A DNA stretch of 5,848 nucleotides, taken from NCBI GenBank assembly GCA_001791035.1, contig MGDX01000030.1:19786-25633 (forward strand), read 5' to 3'. A program made the position numbers and the translations under genes. How positions within the stretch are numbered: the first letter of the stretch is position 1; each line of letters begins with the position of its first letter. Source of the stretch: Candidatus Uhrbacteria bacterium RIFCSPHIGHO2_02_FULL_53_13. GTDB lineage: Bacteria > Patescibacteriota > Patescibacteriia > UBA9934 > UBA11717. Shown piece by piece: positions 4,198 through 5,848 of the stretch. The notes below the pieces were generated by a model. It ran no database searches. It saw only the letters and a list, made by a program, of their open reading frames with translations, and was not told the DNA's origin.

Positions 4198-5848
4198 ATG
4201 ATTGAACGTTTTGTCACAGACCTGCCGGGAATTGGTTCTCGGCTCACGGCGGGGTACGAGCGACTCGGGATCAACACGATCCGCGATCTTTTGTTTGCGT
4301 TTCCGTATCGTTACGATGATTTTCGCCATGTGGAAGGCGCGGGGACCGTTCAGCCTGGCATGCAGGCAACAGTGAAAGGAACGGTGACTTCAGTGCGTTC
4401 AAGGCGCAGTCATCGGCGAAAGATGATGCTCACCGAAGCGACGATCCAAGATGACACGGGCACCATCACGGCCGTGTGGTTTCATCAGCCGTACATGGCC
4501 AAACAGCTTAAAGTTGGCATGCACATTTCTGCATCCGGGAAGGTCGATGACGCATACGGTCTCTCGCTCGTGAACCCGCAGTTCGAAATTCTGAAACCCG
4601 GCGTCTTGCCGACGCACACCGGACGCTTGGTGCCGGTCTATTCGCTCTCCGGTCGTATGGCGCAAAAAGGAAGGCGCAACGCGATTCGTGCGGCGTTTCA
4701 ATTTCTCAACGAAGTCGAGGAGTGGATTCCAGAACTCATCCGTGCGACGTATCAAGTCGCATCCATAAATGAAGCGATTCCAGAGATCCATTTTCCGACC
4801 GACCCGACGAAATGGGAGAAAGCAATGCATCGACTCAAATTTGGGGAATTGCTTCTCCATCAGATTGCTCATGTGCAGGCTCGCCGAACGATTGAGCAGA
4901 TTCCCGGACGGCCGATTCCCATGAACACAAAATGTATTCGCGATTGTATTGACCGTCTGCCTTTTCAATTGACCAAAGCACAACGTAAGGCAATCTTTCA
5001 CGCCGTACAGGACATGGAGTCCGGTTCGCCGATGCACCGACTTCTTGAAGGGGATGTTGGATCTGGAAAGACCGTCGTGGCCGGTGTGGTTGCCGCGAAT
5101 GTATGCGTGGCCAGAAAGCAGACGGCGTATTTGGCGCCAACAGAGATTCTGGCCGTGCAACAAGCGCATGCTTTGAAAGACATTTTGGGAGATAAAACAT
5201 CCGTGGGATTGCTCACGTCTTCGCAACAGGAACTCGATGGAACCGCGGCGCGGCGTAAGGATGTGCTCGACGCCGTCCTTGATGGACGCGTCGGCGTGCT
5301 TGTTGGGACGCACGCGTTGCTCTCGCACGACATTTCCATTCCAACTCTTGCGCTCGTGATCGTCGATGAACAGCATCGGTTTGGCGTGGAACAGCGTCGC
5401 TTACTTCTTGAACCAAGCCGCGACGGCTCCGTACCGCATCTTTTGTCGATGACGGCGACGCCCATTCCCCGTACGCTCGCCCTCACGCTCTATGGTGATA
5501 TGCAGGTGTCGGTGCTCGACGAACTACCTCCCGGTCGAGGATCCATTGAAACAATCCTCCTTGAGCCAAAGCAAGACTTTCTTGCTTTTGGGCTGATAGC
5601 AGAGCGTTTGCGCGCCGGAGCACAGGCATACATGGTGTGTCCTTTCATAGAAGACTCGGAAACATCTGACGCCGACTCTGTACAAAAACTGTACGATCGC
5701 ATCAAAAGCGGTCCGCTATCCGATTGGCCGATAGAGCTTTTGCACGGAAAAATGAAGCCCCAAGATAAGAAAAATGTGATGCGGCGATTTCAAGACGGAG
5801 ATGTGCGCGTGTTGATTGCAACGACGGTGATTGAAGTTGGTGTGAACG
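4198..5848 (+). CDS. recG: ATP-dependent DNA helicase RecG, N-terminal 550 residues (3' end outside window)
   Basis: RecG is a cytosolic superfamily 2 translocase that rewinds and remodels stalled forks and branched recombination intermediates. The N-terminus starts with the wedge-domain signature LPGIGSRL (residues 9-16) and FPYRYDDF, followed by an OB-fold region (about 50-125). The motor follows: Q-type motif LTKAQ (258-262), Walker A GDVGSGKT (285-292), motif Ia APTE (313-316), GTHALL (370-375), the diagnostic DEQHRFG box (390-396) and motif III SMTATPIPRT (417-426). Helicase domain 2 is entered with HGKMKP (516-521) and TTVIEVGVN, where the window ends. About 130-150 residues, including the rest of the C-terminal domain, are missing. 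It is shorter at the N-terminus than long RecGs but complete for the wedge. ATG 4198 is supported by the -10 box 6 nt upstream. It reads continuously from 4198 to the window end without a stop. Confidence 0.97.
   Translation, partial: MIERFVTDLPGIGSRLTAGYERLGINTIRDLLFAFPYRYDDFRHVEGAGTVQPGMQATVKGTVTSVRSRRSHRRKMMLTEATIQDDTGTITAVWFHQPYMAKQLKVGMHISASGKVDDAYGLSLVNPQFEILKPGVLPTHTGRLVPVYSLSGRMAQKGRRNAIRAAFQFLNEVEEWIPELIRATYQVASINEAIPEIHFPTDPTKWEKAMHRLKFGELLLHQIAHVQARRTIEQIPGRPIPMNTKCIRDCIDRLPFQLTKAQRKAIFHAVQDMESGSPMHRLLEGDVGSGKTVVAGVVAANVCVARKQTAYLAPTEILAVQQAHALKDILGDKTSVGLLTSSQQELDGTAARRKDVLDAVLDGRVGVLVGTHALLSHDISIPTLALVIVDEQHRFGVEQRRLLLEPSRDGSVPHLLSMTATPIPRTLALTLYGDMQVSVLDELPPGRGSIETILLEPKQDFLAFGLIAERLRAGAQAYMVCPFIEDSETSDADSVQKLYDRIKSGPLSDWPIELLHGKMKPQDKKNVMRRFQDGDVRVLIATTVIEVGVN

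Noticed and set aside
4399..5376. A 325-codon open frame on the minus strand
   Set aside because: It is entirely antisense to recG, which has all helicase motifs in order; the translated product shows no domain or membrane pattern.

Overview
The window looks like chromosomal DNA from a small-genome bacterium of the Candidate Phyla Radiation (Patescibacteria, probably a Parcubacteria-type lineage). This is an inference. It rests on a VirB4-like ATPase whose sequence style is typical of that group, next to an unrecognised membrane protein, on compact genes, on interspersed GTCATTGCGAG-type repeats, on several genes with no Shine-Dalgarno sequence, and on small conserved-unknown membrane proteins. 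The standard bacterial code fits every gene. No rRNA, CRISPR array, insertion sequence or prophage gene is visible.

Layout. Positions 1-884 (+) hold the C-terminal part of a VirB4/TraC-like secretion ATPase cut by the window edge. Just after its stop codon a new -10 box drives a single-pass membrane protein (900-1451, +). An intergenic block (1450-1612) follows, with a long stem-loop, two degenerate interspersed repeats and an intrinsic terminator. Then come a ComF-type phosphoribosyltransferase (1613-2314, +) and a P-loop nucleotide-kinase-like protein (2413-2988, +). The kinase gene is bracketed by two near-identical copies of a 22-bp palindrome.

On the minus strand, a two-pass membrane protein of unknown function (3735-3211) is followed 7 nt later by tRNA-Arg(GCG) (3203-3127) and a terminator, so the two probably form one transcription unit. 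Back on the plus strand are tRNA-Ser(GCT) (3828-3921), a repeat-rich spacer, tRNA-Ser(TGA) (4064-4150) and its terminator. Last is recG (4198 to beyond the window end), of which 550 codons are visible.

The most notable shared property is regulatory. Three separate genes (900 +, 3735 -, 4198 +) have a good -10 hexamer ending 6-7 nt before the ATG, so their mRNAs should start at or next to the start codon and be leaderless. The genes do not form one obvious pathway: secretion, competence-like, nucleotide metabolism, translation and recombination repair are side by side. I see no convincing new multi-gene system. The points most worth checking are the leaderless promoter pattern, the inverted repeats around the kinase gene, the unusual tRNA-Arg(GCG) anticodon, and the membrane-protein/tRNA-Arg transcription unit.
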